Assembly (NCBI GenBank): GCA_013822735.1 | Contig: PNKZ01000027.1 | Span: 1-64,000, forward strand | Source: Pirellula sp. | GTDB lineage: Bacteria > Planctomycetota > Planctomycetia > Pirellulales > PNKZ01 | DNA: 64,000 nucleotides | Direction of reading: 5' to 3' | Shown: positions 54,991 to 63,940 of the stretch, in pieces | Layout of the letters: each line of letters begins with the position of its first letter | How positions within the stretch are numbered: position 1 is the first letter of the stretch | Notes under the pieces: model-generated | Databases searched by the model: none | The model's input: only the letters and a program-made list of their open reading frames with translations | Told to the model about the DNA's origin: nothing | Position numbers and translations under genes: made by a program

Positions 54991-56082
54991 ATGAGTATCA
55001 CGCGCACGATTTCTTTCCTCGCTCTCTTATTTCTCGCCGCCGCTTCTGTCGGGGCGGGCACCATCGAAACGGTCGCCGGCAGCGGCGGCAAGACCGACAA
55101 CGGTCCCATCGGCAAAGCGCTCGAAACAAACATTAACCAACCGTTCGGCGTCGAGTTCGGCCCCGACGGCGCGCTCTATATTTGCGAACGGGGCTTGCAT
55201 CGCATTCGTCGCTGGGATCCGAAGTCGGGCGAAGTCACCACGTTCGCCGGCACCGGCAAGCCGGGCTTTGCAGGCGACGGCGGACCTGCAACCGAAGCGC
55301 TCCTGTTCGAGCCGCACGAACTCCGCTTCGATCGAGCCGGCAACATCTACTGGACCGACATGAAGAACCATGTCATTCGCAAGGTCGATTGGAAGACGCG
55401 CGTCATTAGCACGGTCGCAGGGCAGGGCGGCAGCGAAGGTTTCGCAGGCGACGGCGGATCGGCCGTCAAAGCTTTGCTCAAGCAACCGCATAGCATCGCC
55501 TTCGACGACGCGGAGAATCTCTACATCGCCGACATCGGCAACCACCGCATCCGCAAGGTCGATTCGAAGACCGGCGTCATTGAAACCATCGGCGGCACCG
55601 GCGAGAAGAAACTTCCGCAAGACGGCGCCGTCGCCAAGACTTCGCCGATCCTCGGCCCGCGCGCACTCTATGTCGACGGCCAAACCATGTGGATCGCTCT
55701 GCGTGAAGGAAGCAGCGTCTATAAGCTCGACCTCACGGCCGGCACGCTCCATCACATCGGCGGCACGGGCAAGGGAGGCTTCTCCGTTGACGATGGACCC
55801 GTGAAGGATGCGAAGTTCAATAGCCCCAAAGGCATTGCCGTCGGCCCCGACGGGTTGGTCTACGTCGTCGATAGCAGCAACCACGCGATCCGCCGGATCG
55901 ATCCGAAGAAGGGCACCGTCACGACCGTGGCCGGTCTGCCGCCGAAGGCAAGCTTCTCCGGCGACGGCGGCGACGCCAAGGCCGCGGGCTTGAGCAATCC
56001 GCACGCGATCTGCATCACGAAAGACGGCACCATGTACATCGGCGACAGCGACAACCACCGCGTGCGCGTTGTGAAGCCGTAA
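54991..56082 (+). CDS. Secreted NHL-repeat beta-propeller protein
   Basis: A 363-residue protein. The N-terminal signal peptide (ISFLALLFLAAASVGAG) is followed by about six NHL repeats, each with a GxxGDGGPA and an LYICERGLHRIRRW-type strand (IYWTDMKNHVIRKV, LYIADIGNHRIRKV, MYIGDSDNHRVRVV). These fold into a beta-propeller, probably a binding or lyase-like scaffold in the envelope. No catalytic motif is apparent. It stands alone, with a toxin-antitoxin pair downstream. Confidence 0.9.
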   Translation: MSITRTISFLALLFLAAASVGAGTIETVAGSGGKTDNGPIGKALETNINQPFGVEFGPDGALYICERGLHRIRRWDPKSGEVTTFAGTGKPGFAGDGGPATEALLFEPHELRFDRAGNIYWTDMKNHVIRKVDWKTRVISTVAGQGGSEGFAGDGGSAVKALLKQPHSIAFDDAENLYIADIGNHRIRKVDSKTGVIETIGGTGEKKLPQDGAVAKTSPILGPRALYVDGQTMWIALREGSSVYKLDLTAGTLHHIGGTGKGGFSVDDGPVKDAKFNSPKGIAVGPDGLVYVVDSSNHAIRRIDPKKGTVTTVAGLPPKASFSGDGGDAKAAGLSNPHAICITKDGTMYIGDSDNHRVRVVKP

Positions 56083-56121
56083 AGAGGATCGGAGTTCCAG
56101 ACGGAAACGTTCGCCGTCACG

Positions 56122-56130
56122 TGGTATACT
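56122..56130 (+). promoter_or_regulatory. Possible extended -10 promoter of the toxin-antitoxin operon
   Basis: TGGTATACT has the TGn extension and a TATACT -10 box (56125-56130). No good -35 is present at the right distance. It lies about 47 bases before the antitoxin ATG, a suitable position. The assignment is tentative. Confidence 0.4.
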
Positions 56131-56176
56131 TGGAGCGTGCGCTACTTACTCCTCAAGATCGTCGTGAGGCACTTAC

Positions 56177-56407
56177 ATGGCGACGGATCCGATTTACGAT
56201 TCAGTTTTCAGCCTCAGTCCTGCGGAGAAGCTGCATCTCGTACAGGCCTTATGGGACGATCTGGCTGACGATTTGGAGACTCTTCCGGTTTACGATTGGC
56301 AGAAAGCGGAATTGGATCGTCGTAAAGCCGCACTTGAACTCGACCCCGCTTCCGGCATGACCTGGGAGCAGGCCAAAAAGGTGATTCGCGGCGAGGCGAA
56401 TGACTAA
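56177..56407 (+). CDS. Addiction module antitoxin, TIGR02574 type
   Basis: A 76-residue acidic antitoxin. It has FSLSPAEKLHLVQALWDDL near the start and SGMTWEQAKKVIRG at the end, the usual pattern of this small family. It would bind and block the ParE/RelE-type toxin that follows and may repress the operon. The two genes overlap by eight bases (ATGACTAA). Confidence 0.9.
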   Translation: MATDPIYDSVFSLSPAEKLHLVQALWDDLADDLETLPVYDWQKAELDRRKAALELDPASGMTWEQAKKVIRGEAND

Positions 56408-56714
56408 CTTCGTGATCGCTCCCGACGTCGCGAAGGAGATGCGCGACGTATTTCGCTGGTATGAGTTACAGCGCTCTGGGCTCGGCGACGAGTTTCTCAC
56501 GGAACTCGACCGAGGCATCGACGCCATTCGACGCACGCCGGCGGCTTACCTGCGTTGCTACGGTAGCTTCCGCCGTTTCAAGCTCGCAAGATTTCCTTAC
56601 GTCGTCTTTTACGAATGGAGCGGCGAAGTAGTTTACGTCTTTGGGATATTTCACACGTCTCGCGATCCCGGCGCATGGCCGCGCACCTTGCGAAAGCGAA
56701 GAAAAGATATTTAG
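56400..56714 (+). CDS. RelE/ParE superfamily toxin
   Basis: A 104-residue basic toxin. IAPDVAKEMRDVFRWYELQR, RRTPAAYLRCYGSFRRFKLA and FPYVVFYEW are the family landmarks. ParE members poison DNA gyrase while RelE members cut messenger RNA; the sequence does not settle which applies. It overlaps the antitoxin gene by eight bases and converges with an acetyltransferase gene 11 bases away. Confidence 0.9.
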   Translation: MTNFVIAPDVAKEMRDVFRWYELQRSGLGDEFLTELDRGIDAIRRTPAAYLRCYGSFRRFKLARFPYVVFYEWSGEVVYVFGIFHTSRDPGAWPRTLRKRRKDI

Positions 56715-56725
56715 AGTTCTACGCC

Positions 56726-57193
56726 TTACGCGGACCAATCGATTTCGTAGAACACGTAATCGCTCGGCTGCATGCCGAGCTTGCGATACACGCCCTTCGC
56801 ACGCTCGTTCGCGTGTTCCACATAGAGCCGCAGGCCGCATGAGCCCGCATCCGCCCGGGCCAAGCGTTCGACATGTTCGTATAGCGCGCGAAACACGCCT
56901 TGGCCGCGGGTATCTTCGCGGACGTACACGCTTTGAATCCACCAGAAGTTGCCGTTGCGCCAGTCGCTCCATTCGTAGGTGATCATCAATTGACCAATCA
57001 CCTCCGACTCGCGTTCCGTGACGTTCTCCGCCACGAAGTAACGACCGAGCTCGGGTCGTGAGAGCACCGCCGCGACTCCCGGCGTAATCTTCGTCGGGTC
57101 CAGCCGCTTCTGTTCGGTTTCCCAGGCCATGCGGATGTTGAAGTCGACGATCGTCGGTGCGTCGCTCGGCCGAGCATCGCGAATATTGTGCAT
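56726..57193 (-). CDS. GNAT-family N-acetyltransferase
   Basis: A 155-residue acetyltransferase. The acetyl-CoA site REDTRGQGVFRALYEHVERL is the R/Q-x-x-G-x-G/A type, and LRLYVEHANERAKGVYRKLG gives the family C-terminal motif. The ATG at 57193 (MHNIRDARPSDAP) is chosen over an upstream one because it fits the family opening. The substrate, small molecule or protein, is unknown. Confidence 0.92.
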   Translation of the reverse strand: MHNIRDARPSDAPTIVDFNIRMAWETEQKRLDPTKITPGVAAVLSRPELGRYFVAENVTERESEVIGQLMITYEWSDWRNGNFWWIQSVYVREDTRGQGVFRALYEHVERLARADAGSCGLRLYVEHANERAKGVYRKLGMQPSDYVFYEIDWSA

Positions 57194-57314
57194 AATCTGC
57201 GCTCGATCTCGCGCCGCGGATCTCGCGGCCGTTGGGTTTGCTTGACGCCCGTCGGCGATTGGCGGATAGTGAACTTCCCGCCGCGATTGTATCCCGCCTC
57301 GGAGCATTCTCTCA

Positions 57315-59492
57315 ATGTGTCGCCAAACCCTGAGTGTCGCCGTCGGCTGCGCGCTGGCCGTATTCGTCGCCGCGCCGCTCGAAGCGGCCGTCGGCTTCCG
57401 TCAACTCACGACGGCCGTCCCGTGCGCCGTGCAAGTCGGGCAAAAGGCGACCGTGCAACTCCGCTCCAACTTCACGCTCGACGGTACCTATCAATCGTTC
57501 TTCGTTCCGGCAGGCCCCACGATGCGCTTGCTGGAAACCAAGCCGATCGAAGCGCCGCTCACGGGGCGCGGCAGGCCCGGCACGCCGTTTAAGTTTGAAG
57601 TTTCGGTGCCGTCGAACCAAATGCCGGGCCTGCATGAGTTCCGCCTTGCAACGCCGCAAGCCGTTTCCAGCGTCGCCTCGCTGCTCATCACCGAATATCC
57701 GGTCGTGTTGGAGACTTCGAAAGAGAACGGCACGCGCGAACGGGCCGAACCGGTGGCCGTGCCGTCGGCGGTGTGCGGCGTTTGCGATCCTTCGGAAGAC
57801 GTCGATTGCTACCGCTTCGCCGGCAAGTCGGGCGAGCGGCTGACGTTTCAGATCTACGCCCAGCGCATCACGCAATCGGTCCACGACATGGTCGGCAAGT
57901 CGGGCTACCACATGGACCCGATTCTCACGCTGTTGAGTCCGACCGGTCAGGTCGTTGCGATGAACGACAACTACTTCGGCGGCGACGCCTTGCTCACGGC
58001 CGAGATCGCGCAAGACGGCGAGTATGTGTTGGCGGTGCGCGACACGCGCTACGGCGGCGACGTCCGGTATTCCTACTGCGTTGAAATCTCGCGCGGCCTG
58101 CCGGCGGTGGCGACGTTTCCGCTGGTGATCGAGCGGGGCAAGGCGACCGAACTCGAAGTGCTCTCGGCCGCCGGGCAGCCGCTCGGTAAGACGAAGGTGT
58201 CGCCGGCGAAAGACGCCGAACCGGGCATCGTGCGCGAACCGCTCTTGGTCGACGGCATCGCCACCAATCCGGCCTCCTACGGCGTGGCCGCGGTGCCGCA
58301 ACTCGTGCAAGAAGCGACGAACACGCAACAGACGTCGCGCGATATTCAAATCCCCTGCGGCATCAACGGCCGACTCCCGCGCGACGGCGACGAACATTGG
58401 TACGCCTTCGAAGCGAAGAAAGACGCATATTATCTGCTCGCAGCGGAGTCGCGCAAGTTTCGCCTGCCGCTCGATGTGGTGCTCGAGATCTACGACGCCA
58501 AGGGAAAGAAGCTCGGCGAGGCGGACGACCTGCCGCTGACCCCCGACGCCAAACAATACTTCAAATCGCCGGCAGACGGCCCGCTCTTGCTGCGCGTCCG
58601 CGATGTGAACGGTCGAGGCGGGCCCGACTTCCTTTATCACCTGCGCGTCGAACCGTCGGGTCCCGATTTTGAACTGACCGGCAAACTTTACTACGCGATG
58701 GTCGCCCCCGGCACGCGCGCGCTCTGGTTTATCAACGCCGTCCGGCACAACGGTTTTGCCGGCCCCATCGAGATTCACGTCGACGGACTTCCCGCCGGCG
58801 TGCGCCAAGTTCCCGTCACAATTCCCGCCGGCATGAACTACGCCCCCATCGTGCTCGAAGCGGACAAGTCGGCGAAGGTCGCCGCGACGCTGGTAAAAAT
58901 CACGGGCCGCGCGCAACTCGACGAAGCGGGCAAGAGCGCGAGCACGGAAATCGTGCGCGAGGCCGTCGTCACTTGCGAACTCCAATCGCAAGGAGGTTCG
59001 CAAGGACACTGGCCCGTGCAGTCGTCGCTGGTCGGCGTCGTGGAGAAGCTCGACTTGTTGAGCGTCGAAGCGAGCCCAAGTGAGCTGACGCTCAAGCCGG
59101 GCTCCAAAGCGGAACTGCAAGTTTCGATCACGCGCAATCCCGCGTACAAAGACCCCGTCGGGCTCGAGTTCACATGGCAATATTTCGGCGCGAAGCTCGG
59201 CGAACAATTGCCGCCGGGAGTCACGCTCGCCAAAGGAAGTGCCGCGCGACTCTCGGGCAACACGCTCACCGGAAAAATGACGCTCGAAGCTTCCAAGGAT
59301 GCACTGCAAGTCGAGCGGTTTCCGATCGCCGTGATGGCAGGCGTTTCCGTGAGCTTCTCGATCGATACGAAATACGCCTCGAATCCGGTGTACCTCACGA
59401 TCCCCGCCGCAACGAAATCGACCGATACCGCCGCCGGCAAATCGGCAGAAAAATCGGCCAAAAAGAAGCCCGCCGTCGTTACGAAAAAATAG
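57315..59492 (+). CDS. Secreted protein with two PPC-type beta domains
   Basis: A 725-residue exported protein. The signal peptide (LSVAVGCALAVFVAAPLEA) is followed by beta-sandwich regions and two bacterial pre-peptidase C-terminal (PPC) domains. One lies at about 150-260 (EDVDCYRFAGKSGERLTF); the second at about 350-450 (GDEHWYAFEAKKDAYYLLA). The rest is predicted beta-rich. In planctomycetes such proteins sit next to DUF1501 proteins, as here (the next gene). They are thought to bind or process polysaccharide, but this is not proven. The C-terminus is Lys/Ser-rich. Confidence 0.88.
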   Translation: MCRQTLSVAVGCALAVFVAAPLEAAVGFRQLTTAVPCAVQVGQKATVQLRSNFTLDGTYQSFFVPAGPTMRLLETKPIEAPLTGRGRPGTPFKFEVSVPSNQMPGLHEFRLATPQAVSSVASLLITEYPVVLETSKENGTRERAEPVAVPSAVCGVCDPSEDVDCYRFAGKSGERLTFQIYAQRITQSVHDMVGKSGYHMDPILTLLSPTGQVVAMNDNYFGGDALLTAEIAQDGEYVLAVRDTRYGGDVRYSYCVEISRGLPAVATFPLVIERGKATELEVLSAAGQPLGKTKVSPAKDAEPGIVREPLLVDGIATNPASYGVAAVPQLVQEATNTQQTSRDIQIPCGINGRLPRDGDEHWYAFEAKKDAYYLLAAESRKFRLPLDVVLEIYDAKGKKLGEADDLPLTPDAKQYFKSPADGPLLLRVRDVNGRGGPDFLYHLRVEPSGPDFELTGKLYYAMVAPGTRALWFINAVRHNGFAGPIEIHVDGLPAGVRQVPVTIPAGMNYAPIVLEADKSAKVAATLVKITGRAQLDEAGKSASTEIVREAVVTCELQSQGGSQGHWPVQSSLVGVVEKLDLLSVEASPSELTLKPGSKAELQVSITRNPAYKDPVGLEFTWQYFGAKLGEQLPPGVTLAKGSAARLSGNTLTGKMTLEASKDALQVERFPIAVMAGVSVSFSIDTKYASNPVYLTIPAATKSTDTAAGKSAEKSAKKKPAVVTKK

Positions 59493-59688
59493 AATCCGTC
59501 GTCGTGCGCGAGATCGTCGACGAGTTCCATCAAAATCCGTTGTTGATTGCCGGCCGCGGCGTTAAACTTGGCCGATAGAAGACTGAAGCCGCCGCAAGCT
59601 TCGCCCGCCCGTTGCCGCCCGTTCGCCCCGCCGCCCGATTGGCATCACTCGCCACTTTCCTACCCCTCCTCCTCAAAGAGTTTTCGTC

Positions 59689-61146
59689 ATGCCGTATTTG
59701 CAGCATGCCGCCGTCTCGCGCCGTGTCGCCGTGCAAGCCGGCGCCGTCGGGCTCTTGGGTTTGGGAATGAACCACTTGGCGCCGCTCCGCGCCATGGCAA
59801 AGACGGGCTCCGCCGCAGCCGCGCAACCGGCGAAGGCCAAGTCGGTCATCTACATTTTTCTCTCCGGCGGCTTGTCGCAAATCGATAGCTTCGACATGAA
59901 GCCCGACGCGCCGGCGGAAGTCCGCGGCGAGTTCAACCCGATCGCCACGCAAACGCCCGGCCTGCAAATTTGCGAACACTTGCCGCTGCTCGCGGCCCGC
60001 AGCAACAAGTGGGCCGTGCTCCGCTCGTTTGCCCACAAGCAACCGGAGCACTCGGCCGGGCATCTGCTGATGCTCACGGGCCGCTCGATCTTGCCGGCCG
60101 GCTTTAGCACCGTCGGACCGAAGCCGACCGATTGGCCGAGCATCGCGGCGATTGCCAACTCCGTAACGACGCAGCGCAACAACTTGCCGCCGGCCGTCGT
60201 ATTGCCCGAAACGCTCATCCATCGCACCGGCCGCACCATTCCCGGCCAATTCGCCGGCGAGATGGGCGCTCATCGCGATCCGATGTTCTTGGAACTCTGC
60301 GCGTTCAACGGAAAAGCGTACGGCGCGTATCCGACCTATGCCTTCCATCATCAGCAGCTCGATGGAACGGTGAAGCTCGACAACTTCAAGTTTCAAGCGC
60401 CGAATCTGTCGCTGCCCGCCGAGATGTCGAGCGATCGGTTCCACGACCGGTTGCGGTTGATCCAATCGCTCACGCAACAAACGGCCGAGTTGGAACAAGC
60501 GGCCCAAGACGATGCGTTCGACCGGCATCGGCAACGGGCCGTGTCGCTCTTGAGCGATCCGAAAACGCAGCGGGCGTTTGAGGTCGCGCACGTCGACGCC
60601 AAAACGCAAGATCGCTACGGCCGCAATACGTTCGGCTGGTCGCTCTTGATCGCCCGTCAGCTCGTGGAAGCCGGCGTCAACTTGGTGCAGGTGAACCTCG
60701 GCAACAACGAATGCTGGGACACGCACGGGAATGCGTTTCCGCATTTGAAGAACTTCTTGTTCCCGCCGACCGATCAGGCCGTTAGCGCGCTGCTCGACGA
60801 TCTCGACGAGCGCGGCATGCTCGAAGACACGCTCATCGTGATGGCCGGCGAAATGGGACGCACGCCAAGGCTTTCGAAGCTCGGCCAGTTTTACAAAACG
60901 GCGGGCCGCGACCATTGGGGAACGCAGAGCGTGTTTTTCGCGGGCGGCGGCGTGCTCGGAGGCCAAGCCCTCGGGACGACCGACAAGATCGGTGCGTACC
61001 CGGCGACGTTTGCGCAAACGCCGGAAAACCTCGGGGCCACGATCTACCAAGGCCTCGGACTGCCGCGTGAAACCCACTGGCAAGACATCAACGGCCGCCC
61101 GCACTTCATCTACCACGGCGACCCCATCCCGGGCCTGATGGGATAG
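59689..61146 (+). CDS. DUF1501 protein with Tat-type signal
   Basis: A 485-residue protein of the DUF1501 sulfatase-like family. The N-terminus has a twin-arginine signal (SRRVAVQAGAVGLLGLGM), suggesting folded export. The fold is alkaline-phosphatase-like: IYIFLSGGLSQIDSFDMKPD, NNECWDTHGNAFPHLKNF, and TLIVMAGEMGRTPR, then GRDHWG. These are the family landmarks. DUF1501 proteins are abundant in planctomycetes and normally pair with a PPC or DUF1553 protein; the substrate is not known. The gene follows the PPC protein. Confidence 0.93.
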   Translation: MPYLQHAAVSRRVAVQAGAVGLLGLGMNHLAPLRAMAKTGSAAAAQPAKAKSVIYIFLSGGLSQIDSFDMKPDAPAEVRGEFNPIATQTPGLQICEHLPLLAARSNKWAVLRSFAHKQPEHSAGHLLMLTGRSILPAGFSTVGPKPTDWPSIAAIANSVTTQRNNLPPAVVLPETLIHRTGRTIPGQFAGEMGAHRDPMFLELCAFNGKAYGAYPTYAFHHQQLDGTVKLDNFKFQAPNLSLPAEMSSDRFHDRLRLIQSLTQQTAELEQAAQDDAFDRHRQRAVSLLSDPKTQRAFEVAHVDAKTQDRYGRNTFGWSLLIARQLVEAGVNLVQVNLGNNECWDTHGNAFPHLKNFLFPPTDQAVSALLDDLDERGMLEDTLIVMAGEMGRTPRLSKLGQFYKTAGRDHWGTQSVFFAGGGVLGGQALGTTDKIGAYPATFAQTPENLGATIYQGLGLPRETHWQDINGRPHFIYHGDPIPGLMG

Positions 61147-61275
61147 AGATAGAAGTGAGACGGGAGAGCCAGAGGCTAGAATCGGATTTCGACCTCCTGT
61201 TCTCTAGCCTCTCACTTCTAGCTCTAGCGTCTCTCCGAAAGGCGATTTGTCGAGCCGTAAGGCTCGACGTGTCCG
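61147..61275. repeat. Second copy of the CTAG fold-back repeat
   Basis: AGATAGAAGTGAGA near 61148 is nearly complementary to TCTCACTTCTAGCTCT at 61209-61224. The part CTCTCACTTCTAGCTCTAGC followed by GTCTCTCCGAAA closely matches the element at 54745-54908. The arm GTCGAGCCGTAAGGCTCGAC (from 61249) is shared with that element and with 63249-63283. It lies between the DUF1501 gene and a lipase-like gene. Confidence 0.7.
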
Positions 61276-61389
61276 TCATCGTTCTTCGCCTCGCGCCGGC
61301 CGCGAGCCCGTTCTCGCATTCGCTCCGCCGATCGACTAATCGTGTGATAGAGTTGTCGATAGGCCCTGGTGGGACGGAGCGACCCTGGT

Positions 61390-63267
61390 ATGCCGGATCG
61401 GCGCATTGATGCTCGGCGACGGATTTCATTGGCAAGCCGGGCTCCGCTCTTCCTGCTTCTGGCAAGCTTTGCCTTTTGCAGCGGCTGCGCCTGCTGTAAC
61501 GCACGTGCCAAGTGGGAAAGCGGTGCGTCGCAAAATGCGACCACCCTTCGCACGGCGTCTGCCCCTTCTTGCCTCGCACACTCGGCGCGACGGCCGTCGT
61601 TCGACGTCTCAGGCCCCTGCGACACGGACGAACTGCTCGCGACCGCCGGTCGCCTGGAAGCAGCGGGCAATTCGGCCTGCGTCGATCGGTATTTCGAGGT
61701 CGTCTGCCGACAATGGCTGCATGTTGCGTCGCTCGGCGATCAGCCGACGCACGATGATCTCGTTTGCGAATCCAAGGCCTACAACGCCGCGCTCGCGAAG
61801 CTGCTGGTGACGGCGCAGCGATTTCATCGACTCGACCCCGTTACAGGCCTGCACGTCGTTCAACACGAGCGCCCGCTGACGATTCCCGTGGAGTTGCACG
61901 GCTTCGCTTGGTCGGCGGAAGACATGAACGATTTCGAGTTGGTCGGCGAGTATCGACTCAACGGCTACACCAAGCCGGTGCGCAGCGACGGGGTCGGCGT
62001 TCCGCTCTTGGTCCGTCGTTGTCGCGCGGAAGACGAACGCTTTTTTCGGCGCGTGCAGCCTTTCTCGGCGACCGCAGTGCTGCGAACTCGGCCCGTCGAA
62101 TTTGCGATATCCGAAGTCGCCGAACTCGCCTCGGCGCCGGAAGAAGAAATGGTTTTGGAGTTCTACAATCCCGGGAATTGCCGACACTTGGCGGGAGCCG
62201 ATCGACGGTGGGAAACCGCCGGCGATCTCACCGCGCCATTCGCTTGGGTCGCTTATATTGAGCCGAACCGTCCGGTCGAGGCGTTCCTACGACCCGACAG
62301 CCTGGAGGCGAAAGCCCAATTGGTGATGATCGAGCCGTACCAGTGCGGCAAGATTCCCATCGTGTTCGTGCACGGCTTGGCGTCCGACCCCACGGCTTGG
62401 CTCACGCAAATTCATGCGCTCCGCGCGCAGCCTTGGTTTCGCCGGCACTATCAGGCCTGGACCTTTCGTTACCCGACCGGCATGCCGTTCCTTGGGGGCG
62501 CCGCGATGCTGCGAAGCGAGCTTCAGGCCGCGGTGGCGCTGACGCCGGGAGCCGCCGAGGATCCCGCCGCGCAACAGATGGTGCTCGTGGGGCACAGCAT
62601 GGGGGGCTTGGTGTCGAAGCTCCAAGCGGCGGAAAGCGGCACGGCGTTGTGGGACGCCGCGGCGAACTGTCCGCTCGATGCGATCCGGGCCGATGCCGCC
62701 GACCGCGAGCGACTGCGGGAACTGTTCTTCTTCGCGCCGCTGCCGTTCGTGCGCAAGGTCGTCTTCATCGGCACGCCCCATCGCGGCTCATCGATCGCGA
62801 CTCAGGCCGTGGGGCGCGTCAGTTCTTGGTCGGCGCACATCTCCAGCCAGGCCGACGCGCGACATCGTCGACTCGTTGCCGACAACCCGGGCGTGTTCGC
62901 TCCCTGGATCGCCCGCAAAGTGCCGACGAGCGTCGACCTGTTGGAGCCCGACCATCCTCTGCTGCGCGCCGTGGAGGGCTTGCCGATCAGTCCGCGAGTC
63001 GCAGTGCACTCGATCATCGGCGTGGCCGACACTCACGGAGCCGACGCCCCCGGCGACGGCGTGGTCTCGCTCGCCAGCGCCCGCTACTGCGGCGCCCTCT
63101 CCGAGAAACGCGTATCCGAAACCCACGCCGGCCTGCACGAAGCGGCAACCACGACGCTGGAACTCGAACGCATTCTGGAGCGCCACCTAGAAACGCTCGA
63201 ATACGCCGACGCCGAGTGTAAGCAAAACGGGATCTTCAAATTGCCGGAGGCGAGCGTCGAGCCGTAA
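61390..63267 (+). CDS. Lipase/esterase-like lipoprotein with large unknown N-terminal region
   Basis: A 625-residue predicted lipoprotein. The signal ends in ASFAFCSGCACC. About 290 residues of unknown, beta-rich character follow. The C-terminal 330 residues are an alpha/beta hydrolase: PIVFVHGLASDPTAW, nucleophile elbow LVGHSMGGLVSKL and FIGTPHRGSSIA, with a later histidine in ETHAGLH. An upstream GTG at 61369 is also possible. The stop codon is provided by a fold-back repeat arm (63249-63283). The substrate is unknown. Confidence 0.85.
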   Translation: MPDRRIDARRRISLASRAPLFLLLASFAFCSGCACCNARAKWESGASQNATTLRTASAPSCLAHSARRPSFDVSGPCDTDELLATAGRLEAAGNSACVDRYFEVVCRQWLHVASLGDQPTHDDLVCESKAYNAALAKLLVTAQRFHRLDPVTGLHVVQHERPLTIPVELHGFAWSAEDMNDFELVGEYRLNGYTKPVRSDGVGVPLLVRRCRAEDERFFRRVQPFSATAVLRTRPVEFAISEVAELASAPEEEMVLEFYNPGNCRHLAGADRRWETAGDLTAPFAWVAYIEPNRPVEAFLRPDSLEAKAQLVMIEPYQCGKIPIVFVHGLASDPTAWLTQIHALRAQPWFRRHYQAWTFRYPTGMPFLGGAAMLRSELQAAVALTPGAAEDPAAQQMVLVGHSMGGLVSKLQAAESGTALWDAAANCPLDAIRADAADRERLRELFFFAPLPFVRKVVFIGTPHRGSSIATQAVGRVSSWSAHISSQADARHRRLVADNPGVFAPWIARKVPTSVDLLEPDHPLLRAVEGLPISPRVAVHSIIGVADTHGADAPGDGVVSLASARYCGALSEKRVSETHAGLHEAATTTLELERILERHLETLEYADAECKQNGIFKLPEASVEP

Positions 63268-63283
63268 GGCCGACGTGTCCGGA
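63249..63283. repeat. Single arm of the fold-back repeat, overlapping a stop codon
   Basis: GGCGAGCGTCGAGCCGTAAG followed by GCCGACGTGTCCGGA matches the right arm of the 54745-54908 element and the 61249-61275 segment. It supplies the last five codons and the TAA of the lipase-like gene. No inverted partner is seen here. Confidence 0.75.
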
Positions 63284-63299
63284 AAAGTCGGTCTGGAAT

Positions 63300-63836
63300 T
63301 CAGGGAGTTACTTCAAACGCGAGGGAGAACGCTGATTTTGATGGTTGGAAGTCCGGGCTGAAATGACTCAAACGAGTTTGAAGTTCATAATGACCAGGCT
63401 GAATGTCCTCGAAGTAATTCAATAAATTCGTGTTCCACGTATACTCAGCGCCTGGTTGAAGGCGAATGAACGCAAATGCCGTCACCTGAAGGTTGTCGCC
63501 GAGGAAATAATTGCCGGATTGTGACAGTTTGCATTCGCGGCCGGTCGTTCGATTGATGAGCCGCACCTTTAAGCCTCCCGCCATTTCCGCCCAAGCACCG
63601 ATTTCCTTCGTCTCCGAAGTCAGGTTCTTGAGGGAGAAAGTCCACGGTATCGGATTGCCTGATCGCAACTTGGCCGGAATAGACCCGCGCAAGAAAAAGG
63701 GCTCGACTCGAACAGGGCCTTCCGTCGGCGCACTGTCGGCGGCGCGGTTGTGGGCAGCGATTAGCATGACGATAAACAGCGAACTCGACGCGATCGCCAC
63801 AGCGACGGCAGATCCGAACCGCTCAAATCGAATCAT
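63300..63836 (-). CDS. Secreted or membrane-anchored protein of unknown function
   Basis: A 178-residue protein with one N-terminal hydrophobic segment (VAVAIASSSLFIVMLIAAH). The mature part is predicted beta-rich: FFLRGSIPAKLRSGNPIPW, then WTFSLKNLTSETKEIGAWAE and PGHYELQTRLSHF resemble an immunoglobulin-like or cupredoxin-like beta sandwich. It converges with the lipase-like gene, with a 32-base gap. I recognise no named family. Confidence 0.72.
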   Translation of the reverse strand: MIRFERFGSAVAVAIASSSLFIVMLIAAHNRAADSAPTEGPVRVEPFFLRGSIPAKLRSGNPIPWTFSLKNLTSETKEIGAWAEMAGGLKVRLINRTTGRECKLSQSGNYFLGDNLQVTAFAFIRLQPGAEYTWNTNLLNYFEDIQPGHYELQTRLSHFSPDFQPSKSAFSLAFEVTP

Positions 63837-63915
63837 GTTGCACTCCTTGGAAACAAACCTTTGACGTTGCGGATTATTTTTCAGGAACGTTCAATCACCG
63901 CAATATGACCTCCTC

Positions 63916-63940
63916 GTGTAAATGAGACCTGACCCCTTTT
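63916..63940. repeat. Possible terminal motif of a REP-like or transposase-linked element
   Basis: GTGTAAATGAGACCTGACCC followed by CTTTT resembles the AAATGAGACCTGACCCC phrase that I recall near REP-associated transposases in several bacteria. No transposase is inside the window, so the partner would be beyond 64000. The identification is from memory. Confidence 0.35.

Noticed and set aside
55027-56058. A 343-residue open frame opposite the NHL-repeat gene.
   Set aside because: Its regular pattern only mirrors the NHL repeats on the coding strand.
57312-59309. A 665-residue open frame opposite the PPC-domain gene.
   Set aside because: It is a GC-driven shadow. Its translation is Arg/Ala/Val-rich without motifs, while the plus strand encodes recognised domains and a signal peptide.
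59530-61116. A 528-residue open frame opposite the DUF1501 gene.
   Set aside because: Shadow of codon bias; the DUF1501 protein is unambiguous on the plus strand.
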